IMG/VR virus record: IMGVR_UViG_3300042549_002376
Span: 1 to 32,519 of that record
DNA: 32,519 nucleotides
Reading direction: 5' to 3' (one strand)
Origin: a virus
Both the position numbers and the translations under genes were made by a program. Within the stretch, counting starts at the first letter, position 1. Each line of letters begins with the position of its first letter. Under the pieces are notes generated by a model that saw only the letters and a program-made list of their open reading frames with translations, was not told the DNA's origin and searched no databases. Positions 6,396 through 15,169 of this stretch are shown piece after piece.

Positions 6396-6794
6396 ATGGC
6401 AAAAAATAAAAAACTTAGAAGCGGTAAACTACGCGGTTCACCTAAATTCAAAATATGGTTTCCAGCAAAGACACTTATGGATGCAGTGTGCTTTGATAGA
6501 ACTGACATGGGAGTGTCTAACTTAGCAGAGCGCATGGGCGTATCTATTGCTATTGTTAGAAAATTAATGCAACCAGGTTATTTAATAAGAGAATCTACAG
6601 CAGATAAATATGCAATTAAGCTTGGTTACCATCCAATGGCAATATGGGATGATTGGTTTAGCGAAGAACCGGAAGGCGGTTCGAATCCAAAGTATTTGGC
6701 AACGAGGAGGAAGGCATACGAGAAGCGCCAGCCCAAGGAACAAGACCATATCGATTGTACAGATAAGAACCTACCTTTAGATTACAATCAATAG
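6396..6794 (+). CDS. Small HTH DNA-binding regulator
   Basis: The 132-residue protein has a basic N-terminus (KNKKLRSGKLRG), then an HTH at about 38-62 (MGVSNLAERMGVSIAIVRKL). It continues with TADKYAIKLGYHPMAIWDDW, a pattern I associate with small HTH regulators of actinobacterial phages (the ADxxAxxLGxHPxxxWxxW type). It probably binds operator DNA near its own strong promoter and sets early/late or lysis/lysogeny balance; no integrase is in this window to support lysogeny. Its start is fixed by the promoter at 6360-6388. Its last 137 bases overlap the lysozyme gene on the other strand. Confidence 0.7.
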   Translation: MAKNKKLRSGKLRGSPKFKIWFPAKTLMDAVCFDRTDMGVSNLAERMGVSIAIVRKLMQPGYLIRESTADKYAIKLGYHPMAIWDDWFSEEPEGGSNPKYLATRRKAYEKRQPKEQDHIDCTDKNLPLDYNQ

Positions 6795-7086
6795 TTAATA
6801 ATAAATCAAGGTCACCCTTACATACTTGACGTACTGTCTGTTTATGTACAGAGTTTATTTGCAGCAGTCCTCTGTCTATTGAACCATTCTTATTTAGTGT
6901 CCATATGACATTGCCATGTTTATCATACTTAGCATTGATTGCTTTGATGCGGCAATTTGATTCACGTTTTGCAATATGAATAAATTCTTTTACAGGTAGA
7001 TTATACTTCTTTAAGTGCGGCACTAACCAGGCACATGGGTCATTAGAAGCCTGTGCAGGTACGGCACTGCCCAAGAGCATCGCCAA
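6658..7086 (-). CDS. Lysozyme-like / SLT-type glycan hydrolase, secreted
   Basis: The product has the lysozyme-like signature: catalytic Glu in AKRESNC (E42 from TTG 7086), then SIDRGLLQIN (70-78), and four cysteines at 18, 45, 89 and 101 that could form disulfides. It should cleave peptidoglycan glycan strands. The only in-frame start near the ORF edge is TTG 7086, or ATG 7080. Neither leaves a charged n-region on the evident signal peptide ending PAQAS. In-frame codons upstream read RKLIRSILISLAMLLGSAVPAQA, so CTG 7108-7110, which overlaps the holin stop as CTGA, is the more sensible start. It is the last gene of the late operon and overlaps the HTH gene tail to tail. Confidence 0.78.
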   Translation of the reverse strand: MAMLLGSAVPAQASNDPCAWLVPHLKKYNLPVKEFIHIAKRESNCRIKAINAKYDKHGNVIWTLNKNGSIDRGLLQINSVHKQTVRQVCKGDLDLLLTIDCNLKVGSYLYNRYGLVPWAGASRMPSSSLPNTLDSNRLPVLR

Positions 7087-7106
7087 AGATATTAAGATGG
7101 AACGAA

Positions 7107-7364
7107 TCAGCTTTCTGATTCTGCCTTTTTAGCCTTTTTATCTACAGTGCTAAATACTGCGTTAATCTCAGATACTGATAATTTGCCGTCGTCCAAAAAG
7201 GCACGAGACAATCCTTCGACTACCACAGCAACACCACCAATGCCAGCCATCATGGCTGCCTTCCATAGTGGCACTCCAGCTATTGCACCTGCACCCATGA
7301 CCGATAGTCCTGAGGCTGCAAAGGTTGCAAGTATTCTAAGAAGTATGTTTTGTACTTGGTTCAT
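7107..7364 (-). CDS. Holin-like membrane protein
   Basis: The 85-residue product has two hydrophobic segments (about 7-28 and 34-53) joined by VPLWK, then an acidic-to-basic tail LDDGKLSVSEINAVFSTVDKKAKKAE. Two helices and a charged C-terminus after them, directly upstream of a cell-wall hydrolase, are the classic holin layout. The tail is similar to holins of actinobacterial phages. A ribosome binding site AGGAGAG is placed 5 bases before ATG 7364. It overlaps the probable CTG start of the lysozyme, tying their expression. It would form membrane lesions that end the infection. Confidence 0.7.
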   Translation of the reverse strand: MNQVQNILLRILATFAASGLSVMGAGAIAGVPLWKAAMMAGIGGVAVVVEGLSRAFLDDGKLSVSEINAVFSTVDKKAKKAESES

Positions 7365-7373
7365 ATTTCTCTC

Positions 7374-10300
7374 CTACTTATTTTTCTCTCTTGATTTTAA
7401 TTGCTCAAGTTGTTCTATAATATCTTTCATTGCTTGCACTTGTTGGTAGTCCTGCAAGAATGTAACTGGCACACCAAAGAAACTAAAGAGTTTATTTAAT
7501 GCTTCTTGATTTGTTAATTGACCTTCTGTTTCTTCAATGTAACCTGGTTTACCAACTTTAAATAATGTTTCATTACCAACTTTAAATTCTATATTCTGTA
7601 ATGCTGATGCTGCCTTGCCGGCAAAGTCACCCTTGTTCAATACATCAATAATAGTGCTTTGGTCCTTTGGGGTAAGTGACAATACTGTTGCAGCTGCGGC
7701 AGCTACAGTCAAGTATTTCTCTGCTGCTCCAAGTTGTGGAACTAATTGTTCTGCAACATATCGGAGTTGTGCTTGAGCTGGTTCACTAAAGTATGGGCTG
7801 TACACTTGACCACCAATACCAAATCGTTGATTAATTCTAGCTTCAATCGGAGCACGAAGTACTGGCGTAATTGCACCAAGTATTGAATTCGGGTCGGTAA
7901 GGTTTGCAAGTCCTTCTTCTTGTCTTTGGAATCCAAAGTCTGGATTAAATAACAAGTTGCCGCGCAAACCAACTGCAGATTGTAGATACGATGGACGGAA
8001 TCCTTCGCCCTCTTCAGACTGTAAGTTGCGAGCCAAGTTATTATAAGTTTGATATGCTCTTGGATTAATCCACATTGACTCTACAATTAGTGGGAATGAA
8101 CGCGATGACCACATCCAGAACGGAACAATTTGTTTGATTGCACGGTCAACTGATGACAAGTCTTGATAGTCAATTAGATATTTTGCTGTACGAGCAGATG
8201 CTTGTTCTGGGGTAAGACCTTGTTTTAAACCATCAAATGTTAATGCAAAACGTGACCAGTCTTCAATAAATCCACCAGCTCTTCTTGACCATGCTAATGG
8301 TTTACCTAAGGTGCGTGATATTTTACCTGCAACTGTAGGTGAAAGTTTTTGTCTACCACTAATTCCAGGACGAGCAGCTCCTTCAAAAATTTCACCAATC
8401 TGACCTAAGCCTGATGCTTTTGCAGCTTCATAAGTAGTTGCTAATTCCTGTGATGCATTAAGCCACTTATTATAATTTGGTCCATCTACACCTTCTCGCA
8501 GAAGGTCATCAAATGTTTTTCCCTTAATACCAACGTATCCAGAAATAAATTCAGGACTCTTAAAATAATCAAGAAGTGTTTTGTCTATTGAGCGGACAGC
8601 TCCAGGAAGTAATTTGTCACCTGAAATTAATGTACCACCAGAAACTAACTCTCTTGCTGCAAATTCAGCTTCTCTTGGAACAGCAGCATAAAGTCCAGAA
8701 AGTGATTCAATCGCTCCGCTCATTGTCTCACCAGTAATGGCGTCATCTAATCCACGATTCTTTATATACAATCTAAATGACCTAAAGAACTCAGATGCTT
8801 CATCAATGTTTTCAAACTTAGCACCAGCCGATGCCATGAAGAACATGTTCGATAACATGTTGCGACTATGGAATCCTGGAGTAGCAGTGACCCATGCTTT
8901 AAACATTCCAGTTGTTCTATTGAATGCAATAGCAGCAGCCTTTGCTACACCTGGGTCTTCTAATCTTCTAACATTAGTAAGAAGTTCTTGTATTTCTGGT
9001 TGAGCTAATAAGCCAGGATACTTCTGTGAGTTTACGCGCAACAATGAATTAAATCCATCTACATATTGCGGAAGAACATTTATCCACATATCTGGTCGTA
9101 CACTAGCAACATCAAGTGCTAAACCATTTGCCTCATTAAGCAAGGAAGTATATAAAGCATCTGCTTCAGATGAAAGCACAGGCCCAAAACCAATATCTGT
9201 TGGCGTAGGAAATCCAGCTTCAAGTGGAACTGTTCTTTCTAAATCTCTTATTTGTAATTCAAGTTGATTGATTGCATAGTTAATATCATCGCGCCAGAGT
9301 TCAAATCCATCAGGTACTTTAGACATATCCTTTGGAAATCTTTTACGCAGTGTTTCTAAATTTGTAATTACTTCATTTACTTTTGCAACAAGTTCTGGAC
9401 GCTTAGATAATTTTTCTAATCTTGCTGGACTAAGGACATCTTCTACTGCATTTGTAAAACCTTGAATTGTAGATGGCGGCTTTGCAGGAACAGTCTTAAC
9501 TGTAGATTGAATGATGTCATTACCAAATCCCTTGCCAGCAAAAACCCCTCCGTCTTTTCCGGCTAAAGCCATGTTATAAATCCAATTAGTAAATGCAGTG
9601 TCTTTTGCAAAGCCCTGTGCATAACGAGTAAATGCTGCTTCTGCGTTTGTTTCAAAGAAATCAAACTTTAACTTACCGTATTGTCTAGCAATCTCATTTA
9701 ATCTCTTTATGCCACCTGCCATATCTTCTGGTTTAATTTTATAACCAAAGAATATATCACCAGGAACTATTGTTCTTGGATTAGAACCAGCTAATGCATA
9801 TGTTCTGTCAAAACCAGTTGCTTCTTTTAACGCTTGTTCTGGAATTTTATTTCTATCAATTGCAACACGTGCTTTATCACTTAGTACATGAGGAAACCAA
9901 TTAGTATTTTTTGGCAAGTCTTTAACTGCATCCATTGGAATGCCTGCTTCCAGCTGCTGTCTTTGACTCAAGAAGTTTGCCTGTTCATAAAACTCATCAC
10001 CAACTCTACGCAAATCATTTGCATACTGAACAAGTTGCTGGTCAACTGGTGCACCTAAAGCAGCTGACACTCTTGCTGTCTTTTCTGCAATGTCAATTGT
10101 TCCATCGCTAAGAATTGCAGATATTGCGGGTGTTTCTAAAAGGTTAGATACTTCATTTGAATAACGGAAGAAGTTAGGGTCACCAAGTATTGGCATTAAT
10201 AATCTTATTGAATTAGTACTTGCTTCTGCAAACATAAGACGATATGCTCTGTCTTGTGCTAATAATTTTACATAATCTTCTGCTTCTGCTCCAAGTAATT

Positions 10301-11996
10301 TACGAACTTGTCCTGTTCGTTCGTCAACTGTCTGACCTGTACGTAAAGCTCTGCGCATATTAGATACAGCCTCAGAACCCCATAGTCCGCCTTCACCAGT
10401 TGGCGTAACTCCATTAACTATTCTTCTACCTACTTCAGTTCCAACAAATCCTTTATTTATAGTATTAACAACATTGCGAATTACTGGAGTATTTAATCCT
10501 CTAGTAATTTCACTACCCTTACCAATTCTAATTGCTGTTAATGTACTACCAATTGCATTAGTTAACATTTCAGTACCTGGAATAACAACTTTTTGAACGT
10601 CTCCTTTAGTAAATACTGAAATAGGATTGATTGTTCTTAATCCACCGCGCACACCAAGAGCATCAGCTACTGGTCCACGTATTGCTGAATAGCCACGTGT
10701 AGCAATGTCTCCAATAACATCATCAGTAAGAACACTAGCTATTTTAGTATCACCACTTGCAATAGCAGCGTCTCTTGCTTCTCGTGCAATCTGTGCCATT
10801 TCTTCACGAGTTCTTGCACCTAATACTCTACGTGGTGCAGTCTGTTGTGCTGTCTTTGCTGCGGCTAATGCTGCTGTTTCTTCAGCGGCTGCTTTAGCTG
10901 CTGCGCGTGCAGTGGTGCCTGCTGCTGCCTGCGCTGCTGCTTTTTGTGCTGCTGTTGCTGCTGTATCTGCAGCAATATTAGCTGCTGTTTGTGCTGCTTC
11001 TCTTGCTGCTAGTTCTGCTGTTTCTCTTGCTGCTGTCTTTGCAGCCGATGTTACTGCAGCATCTGCGCCTGATTTGACTAAACCACCAGGACCAGACACC
11101 CAAGTAATTGGGTCTAAGATAACGTCACCAAAAAAACCAATGCTTCGATTAACCCAACGACCTTTTCCACCAAGTGAATTTGGGTCAACAATATTTCCCA
11201 TTAAATCACCATAACCAATAGGTTCTTTGGTATTTGTAACTTGGTCCCACCAATCACCAATATCAAATCCGCCTTCACCAGAACGATATGGATTACCAGT
11301 TGCTGGGTTAATTCCTACTCCACGTCCACGAGTACCACGCCACACAGCAACTTCGTCACCAACTTCTTTTAGTGTTGATAATACTGTACGACGTCCTGTA
11401 TCAAGAACATTAAGAGTAGGAAGAATAGCAGTAGATATTGGATTGAATTTTTTTGGACCAGGGAGACCTATATTAGTATCACCACGTCCAGGTATAAAGC
11501 GAGTAAGTGGAATTGTATCTGGAATAATATCAAAGTTAATTATTTTACCAAGTAAACCTGTGTCAGCATCTTGGTCAATAATTGATTGCACTTGACCTTC
11601 TGATGCACCTTCTCTTAATGCACCAAGACTTGCAATACGCATATTACGTGATGCTTCAATAAGGTCTTTTTGAGTTGTGCCAGGAGCTGGAGGACCTTGT
11701 ACTTTGTCTCCATCAAAGCCAATAAAATAATCTATAGTTGCTTTAGTTAAATCTTCTCTTGTAGTACCTGGAGCAGGAGGTCCTTGTACTGTAAATGTTT
11801 TTTGTGCACTTGGTGCTGCAGTAGCAGGTTGTAATGATTTTGGAAGACGCGGAATACCAGCTGGAACTGTAGGAGTAGGAGTAGGAGTAGTTGCTACAGG
11901 CGCTTGCAAACTCTTTGGAAGGCGCGGAAGACTAGCCGGAACCGTTGTAGTCGGTGTAACTGGCGGAGTAACTGTTGCTGGTAAGCGTGGTACCAT
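7374..11996 (-). CDS. 1540-residue internal virion / ejection-type protein
   Basis: This is the largest gene, placed after the tail genes and just before the holin, where short-tailed phages encode giant internal or ejection proteins. The N-terminus is proline-rich with duplicated units (LPRLPKSLQ 23-31 and IPRLPKSLQ 48-56; VQGPPAPGTT 70-79 and 99-108). Residues about 312-390 are almost pure Ala-rich helix. The middle is long and helical. Near 1292 the segment PFWMWSSRSFPLIVES recalls a motif of large phage structural proteins. No lytic domain is recognisable. By position it may be carried in the virion and released with DNA. ATG 11996 overlaps the previous stop as TAATG. Confidence 0.65.
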   Translation of the reverse strand: MVPRLPATVTPPVTPTTTVPASLPRLPKSLQAPVATTPTPTPTVPAGIPRLPKSLQPATAAPSAQKTFTVQGPPAPGTTREDLTKATIDYFIGFDGDKVQGPPAPGTTQKDLIEASRNMRIASLGALREGASEGQVQSIIDQDADTGLLGKIINFDIIPDTIPLTRFIPGRGDTNIGLPGPKKFNPISTAILPTLNVLDTGRRTVLSTLKEVGDEVAVWRGTRGRGVGINPATGNPYRSGEGGFDIGDWWDQVTNTKEPIGYGDLMGNIVDPNSLGGKGRWVNRSIGFFGDVILDPITWVSGPGGLVKSGADAAVTSAAKTAARETAELAAREAAQTAANIAADTAATAAQKAAAQAAAGTTARAAAKAAAEETAALAAAKTAQQTAPRRVLGARTREEMAQIAREARDAAIASGDTKIASVLTDDVIGDIATRGYSAIRGPVADALGVRGGLRTINPISVFTKGDVQKVVIPGTEMLTNAIGSTLTAIRIGKGSEITRGLNTPVIRNVVNTINKGFVGTEVGRRIVNGVTPTGEGGLWGSEAVSNMRRALRTGQTVDERTGQVRKLLGAEAEDYVKLLAQDRAYRLMFAEASTNSIRLLMPILGDPNFFRYSNEVSNLLETPAISAILSDGTIDIAEKTARVSAALGAPVDQQLVQYANDLRRVGDEFYEQANFLSQRQQLEAGIPMDAVKDLPKNTNWFPHVLSDKARVAIDRNKIPEQALKEATGFDRTYALAGSNPRTIVPGDIFFGYKIKPEDMAGGIKRLNEIARQYGKLKFDFFETNAEAAFTRYAQGFAKDTAFTNWIYNMALAGKDGGVFAGKGFGNDIIQSTVKTVPAKPPSTIQGFTNAVEDVLSPARLEKLSKRPELVAKVNEVITNLETLRKRFPKDMSKVPDGFELWRDDINYAINQLELQIRDLERTVPLEAGFPTPTDIGFGPVLSSEADALYTSLLNEANGLALDVASVRPDMWINVLPQYVDGFNSLLRVNSQKYPGLLAQPEIQELLTNVRRLEDPGVAKAAAIAFNRTTGMFKAWVTATPGFHSRNMLSNMFFMASAGAKFENIDEASEFFRSFRLYIKNRGLDDAITGETMSGAIESLSGLYAAVPREAEFAARELVSGGTLISGDKLLPGAVRSIDKTLLDYFKSPEFISGYVGIKGKTFDDLLREGVDGPNYNKWLNASQELATTYEAAKASGLGQIGEIFEGAARPGISGRQKLSPTVAGKISRTLGKPLAWSRRAGGFIEDWSRFALTFDGLKQGLTPEQASARTAKYLIDYQDLSSVDRAIKQIVPFWMWSSRSFPLIVESMWINPRAYQTYNNLARNLQSEEGEGFRPSYLQSAVGLRGNLLFNPDFGFQRQEEGLANLTDPNSILGAITPVLRAPIEARINQRFGIGGQVYSPYFSEPAQAQLRYVAEQLVPQLGAAEKYLTVAAAAATVLSLTPKDQSTIIDVLNKGDFAGKAASALQNIEFKVGNETLFKVGKPGYIEETEGQLTNQEALNKLFSFFGVPVTFLQDYQQVQAMKDIIEQLEQLKSREKNK

Positions 11997-12931
11997 TATT
12001 TAATAGTCTTTCCTTTAACAGATTCTCTTCTCTTTACTTCATCAAAGAATGGACTCTGTCCTTTTTTAGTTACTGTTCCTAGTAATTTATTGACAATAGT
12101 TTCTTTTGCAATATCTTCTGTATTCTTGAATTTAGGGTCCATATAACTAGAAGCGCTTGCACCTGGAATCCCAGCTTGTATTGCTCCAGAAAGAAAAGGA
12201 ACATTTTCTTGTACAGCTGGTCTTTGACTTTCAACTTTTGCAAATTCAATAGGTGCTTGTTCTTCTATGAACTTTGGTACACCTGGCAATGTGTCTATAC
12301 CAATTATTCCAGCTTTAAGATTTGTTGTCTTGCCATACTTGAGTTTAGGTGTTGGCAATCCAGCCTTGTAATATTTATCACCATTGTCACCTTGTAAAAA
12401 TTTAAACTTTAAGTCTGATTCCGTTTTTGAAACATTGTTAAGTTCATTGCTTAATTTAGTTACTCTTGCGTTAACATCAGATGGAAGAAGGTTACCAGTA
12501 AATGCTAATCCTTCTTGTGTTTGCAGTTCATTTTGAATTTGTCCTGCGGTTTTACCACCATAATATAATTCATATGCAATGTATTGGTCGATGTTTAAAC
12601 CAGTTTTATCTTGACCACTACTGAGTCCAGCAATTGATTTTTTAAATGTTGGAGCTGAAGTAGACCAAGCTTTCTCAACAATATTATTTAGTTTATCTTC
12701 TCCATATGCACCAATAATATAATCATCAATTTCTGGGTCATCAATTGATGGTGGTCTAAATGTATTTGGCCATATCGATAAAGCTATTGCGCCTAACTCT
12801 GCATCAAATGCATCTTCTAATTTTTGTGGTTTTACACCAGGACGAGAAGCAGCAAACTGTTTAGTAAACGCAGCTGCTCTTTGTGGTGATGCACCTGCTG
12901 CAATAAGTCTTTGAGTTAATTTATCTGCCAT
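11996..12931 (-). CDS. 311-residue internal virion-type protein
   Basis: Soluble helical protein with an N-terminal region (LTQRLIAAGASPQRAAAFTKQF) and no membrane helix. The C-terminus is lysine-rich (VTKKGQSPFFDEVKRRESVKGKTIK). It lies between two internal-protein genes, with 1 base separating it from the upstream gene and TAATG joining it to the 1540-residue gene, so the three are made together. The order fits T7- or N4-like internal protein clusters, but I see no sequence motif for that assignment. Confidence 0.5.
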   Translation of the reverse strand: MADKLTQRLIAAGASPQRAAAFTKQFAASRPGVKPQKLEDAFDAELGAIALSIWPNTFRPPSIDDPEIDDYIIGAYGEDKLNNIVEKAWSTSAPTFKKSIAGLSSGQDKTGLNIDQYIAYELYYGGKTAGQIQNELQTQEGLAFTGNLLPSDVNARVTKLSNELNNVSKTESDLKFKFLQGDNGDKYYKAGLPTPKLKYGKTTNLKAGIIGIDTLPGVPKFIEEQAPIEFAKVESQRPAVQENVPFLSGAIQAGIPGASASSYMDPKFKNTEDIAKETIVNKLLGTVTKKGQSPFFDEVKRRESVKGKTIK

Positions 12932-12932
12932 G

Positions 12933-14075
12933 TTATTTCTTCTTCTTCTTTGCTGCTGCTGAAAGGTCTGGGAATTCAGCTTTAACTTGTGCTGGTGTTG
13001 CTGTCGGATTAGCTGCTATAAATGTTTCAACTCTATCTTGAAGTCTTGCCGCGTTCGAGCCTTTAGCATTTGCTGCTTGTCTAGCTAGTGTTGCAACTGC
13101 TGCAGATTGTGTAGGCTGCTGTGTTGTTCCACCACCATCAGTTGTTCCACCACCAGTTGTGGTTCCGCCACCATCAGTTGTTCCACCACCAGTTGTGGTT
13201 GGTGGTATATATCCAGTTCCAAGTAGTGCTGCTAATGCATCTTGTATTGTTTGGTCACGAGATGTAGATGCTTGTGTTGCAGCTATTCTGTTGCCCGATA
13301 CTCTTGAAGCTAAGTCTGCTAATGCAGCTAATCTCGATTGTTCAAGCTGTGATGTACCTTGACCATATATTCCTTGCAGGTTAGCTAACTGTGATGTTAA
13401 TCCCATTTGAGCTTCTGCTTGACGTGACTGCTGTGCTGCTTGTTCTCTTGCGGCAAGTACATTTAATAATTGATTATAGTTTGATGCGCCACCCTGTGCT
13501 CCAAGATTAGCAAGGTCAACTTGTGCTTGGACTGGTGCACCAGAAACACCCTGACCAGCCAAGTACTGCATAACGTCACTCGTCATTGGAGTAGGTTGTT
13601 GACGTGGTGCTTGAGCAAATGCTGTTGGTTGATTTCTTGCAAGGTAGTTTTGTAAATTAGAAAAACCAGTTGTAGTTAAATCTGTTGCCTGTGTCTGACG
13701 AGCTCCTAACTGTCTCAACAATTCTGCAGTTTGGTCCGCAATATATTGTTCACCAGTTGATTGTTGTAAATCAATTTGTTGACTTAAAGCTGATGGTATT
13801 CCTGCACCAAGTTGGCTAGTCAAATATTGATACTGTCTTTGTGCTCCTGCTTGCTGTCTTGTTAAAGCATCTGCAGCAGCTTTTAATTCATTCTCATATT
13901 TTGTTTTATCTAATGCTGCGCGGTTTAATGCAGCTTGACCAGAAAGAGCAGAGCTACCACTACCACTACCACCATCATCGGTTAAAGTTATGCCGCCAGT
14001 AGGGTCAGTCGGGTCATTAGTCCTTGGTCTTGAACCTGGAAGAACTCTTCCTAATCTTGTACTTGTTACAGCCAT
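12933..14075 (-). CDS. 380-residue Gln/Ala-rich structural protein with Gly-Thr linker
   Basis: The protein is rich in Q, A, T and G. After a low-complexity start it carries long helical segments (ALNRAALDKTKYENELKAA). It then has a repeated GGGTT(T/D)GGG linker around residues 293-318 encoded by a 36-base tandem repeat, and ends AAKKKKK. Coiled-coil helices and flexible linker suggest an internal or tail-tip protein that must thread through the portal. Neighbours are the other internal-type proteins. I cannot name a family. Confidence 0.5.
   Translation of the reverse strand: MAVTSTRLGRVLPGSRPRTNDPTDPTGGITLTDDGGSGSGSSALSGQAALNRAALDKTKYENELKAAADALTRQQAGAQRQYQYLTSQLGAGIPSALSQQIDLQQSTGEQYIADQTAELLRQLGARQTQATDLTTTGFSNLQNYLARNQPTAFAQAPRQQPTPMTSDVMQYLAGQGVSGAPVQAQVDLANLGAQGGASNYNQLLNVLAAREQAAQQSRQAEAQMGLTSQLANLQGIYGQGTSQLEQSRLAALADLASRVSGNRIAATQASTSRDQTIQDALAALLGTGYIPPTTTGGGTTDGGGTTTGGGTTDGGGTTQQPTQSAAVATLARQAANAKGSNAARLQDRVETFIAANPTATPAQVKAEFPDLSAAAKKKKK
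13126..13197 (-). repeat. 36-base tandem repeat inside a coding region
   Basis: Two units, 13126-13161 and 13162-13197, differ at one base (CCACC against CCGCC). On the minus strand they encode the Gly-Thr-rich linker GGGTTDGGGTTTGGGTT. Length could change by slippage while keeping frame, because 36 is a multiple of three. Confidence 0.75.
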
Positions 14076-14081
14076 ATCATC

Positions 14082-14528
14082 CTACCTTAATTGTAATAAT
14101 GCTTGTGCGTCTTGCGAAATTTGTCTTGCTTTATCTCTCTCTAGGTCAGCAAGTCCTGATTCAAAACCCTGTTGTGCTTGCGTGCCGGCAAGTTCATATC
14201 CTCTTGTTGTGCCAGCTAGGTCTTCTCTAGCATAGCCCAGCTGACGGGTTCTTTGTTTAGCATAGTTTTGTAAAGCTTGATTATAAGCACCCGAACGAGT
14301 GTTCATGCCCTGTAGTCCTCTACGGGCATAAGACGATGTTAACTTTGGAACCTCACCCAATCCACCACCAGCAGTTCTACCAAAGGCTGCTTCTTCTAAT
14401 TGTAATATTGGCCTTTGTGCACGGGTCTCAGCTAAATAACGTTGGTACGCATTTATAGCAGCCTGCTGTGCGTACTGGTCAAAAAGGCTTCTTCTAGCCG
14501 CTTCATAAATTGCTGGGTCAAATGCCAT
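14082..14528 (-). CDS. 148-residue Arg/Gln-rich helical protein, internal virion type
   Basis: A mostly helical, Arg-, Gln- and Ala-rich protein (YEAARRSLFDQYAQQAAINA, then YAKQRTRQLGYARED). The middle has a Gly-rich flexible patch (FGRTAGGGLGEV). A SD-like AGGAGA lies about 8 bases before ATG 14528. It is the first of four consecutive internal-type genes leading to the holin. Small Q/A-rich helical proteins in this place can be internal virion or ejection proteins; I cannot identify the family. Confidence 0.5.
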   Translation of the reverse strand: MAFDPAIYEAARRSLFDQYAQQAAINAYQRYLAETRAQRPILQLEEAAFGRTAGGGLGEVPKLTSSYARRGLQGMNTRSGAYNQALQNYAKQRTRQLGYAREDLAGTTRGYELAGTQAQQGFESGLADLERDKARQISQDAQALLQLR

Positions 14529-14563
14529 AAATTAAATCTCCTATAATACTACGTAAATTTTAC

Positions 14564-15169
14564 CTAAAACCACCAAGATACCACGGAATACTTGGTTCCA
14601 CTGGTTACTGGCTTAGCTGCATGCATGTAGGGCACTCCTGATGGAAAGAGAATTAAATCCCCACCATAAGGCTTATAAGTAAAGTTTAAGTAAGGGAAGT
14701 CTAATTCCCCTCCTTCAAAGTTACCATTTAAATAAAGTAGTCCAGACACTCGACGAGGGGTTTTGACCCCATCATCCATATGTCTTTTATACTCACCACC
14801 ACCAGAGTATCTTAATATCTGATAACCCTGGTCTAAAGAATCTTTTAAAGAAAAGTTAAAACGTGTCATGTAGTCCTGTAGACATTGTTCAAACATGTAA
14901 TGTACATGCGTGTAAACGTCTGCTAATGCTACAGCCCCTTCGTCTTCTAGTTGGTCTGGAGTTAATAATTCCTTCTTGCGGAAATGCAATAGTTCATTGG
15001 TTCTCCATGGGTCTTCTTTGCTACCATTATCTTTAACTACTTTAGCTTTTTCCCATTTAAATACTTTAGATTGCTCTTCTGCATTTAAAATATACTGTAG
15101 CATTTCGTCTGGATTATTAACATAATTTCTATATATTACAATCCCGTTATGTTCTATAGAATTAATCAT
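14564..15169 (-). CDS. 2OG-Fe(II) oxygenase, prolyl-hydroxylase-like
   Basis: The C-terminal half has the jelly-roll iron site: RHMDD (H130, D132), then MHAAKP (H183), and K193 in TKYSVVSW as the likely 2-oxoglutarate ligand. YLNGNFEGGELDF is typical of the family. Such enzymes hydroxylate protein prolines or other substrates using oxygen and 2-oxoglutarate; the prolyl 4-hydroxylase-like subgroup is common in aquatic phages. ATG 15169 overlaps the stop upstream as TAATG; GTG 15175 is an in-frame alternative. It sits in the late operon next to a zinc microprotein, so it probably acts on a virion or late host target. Confidence 0.85.
   Translation of the reverse strand: MINSIEHNGIVIYRNYVNNPDEMLQYILNAEEQSKVFKWEKAKVVKDNGSKEDPWRTNELLHFRKKELLTPDQLEDEGAVALADVYTHVHYMFEQCLQDYMTRFNFSLKDSLDQGYQILRYSGGGEYKRHMDDGVKTPRRVSGLLYLNGNFEGGELDFPYLNFTYKPYGGDLILFPSGVPYMHAAKPVTSGTKYSVVSWWF

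Noticed and set aside
6666-6682. Hairpin GAACCG-GAAGG-CGGTTC as a bidirectional terminator
   Set aside because: The stem is only 6 bp, lies in coding sequence of both strands and is not followed by T-runs.
10705-11214. A long plus-strand Ala-rich reading frame
   Set aside because: It is the complement of the alanine-rich helix of the 1540-residue gene; GC-rich Ala codons read open on the other strand. No start site and wrong strand for the region.
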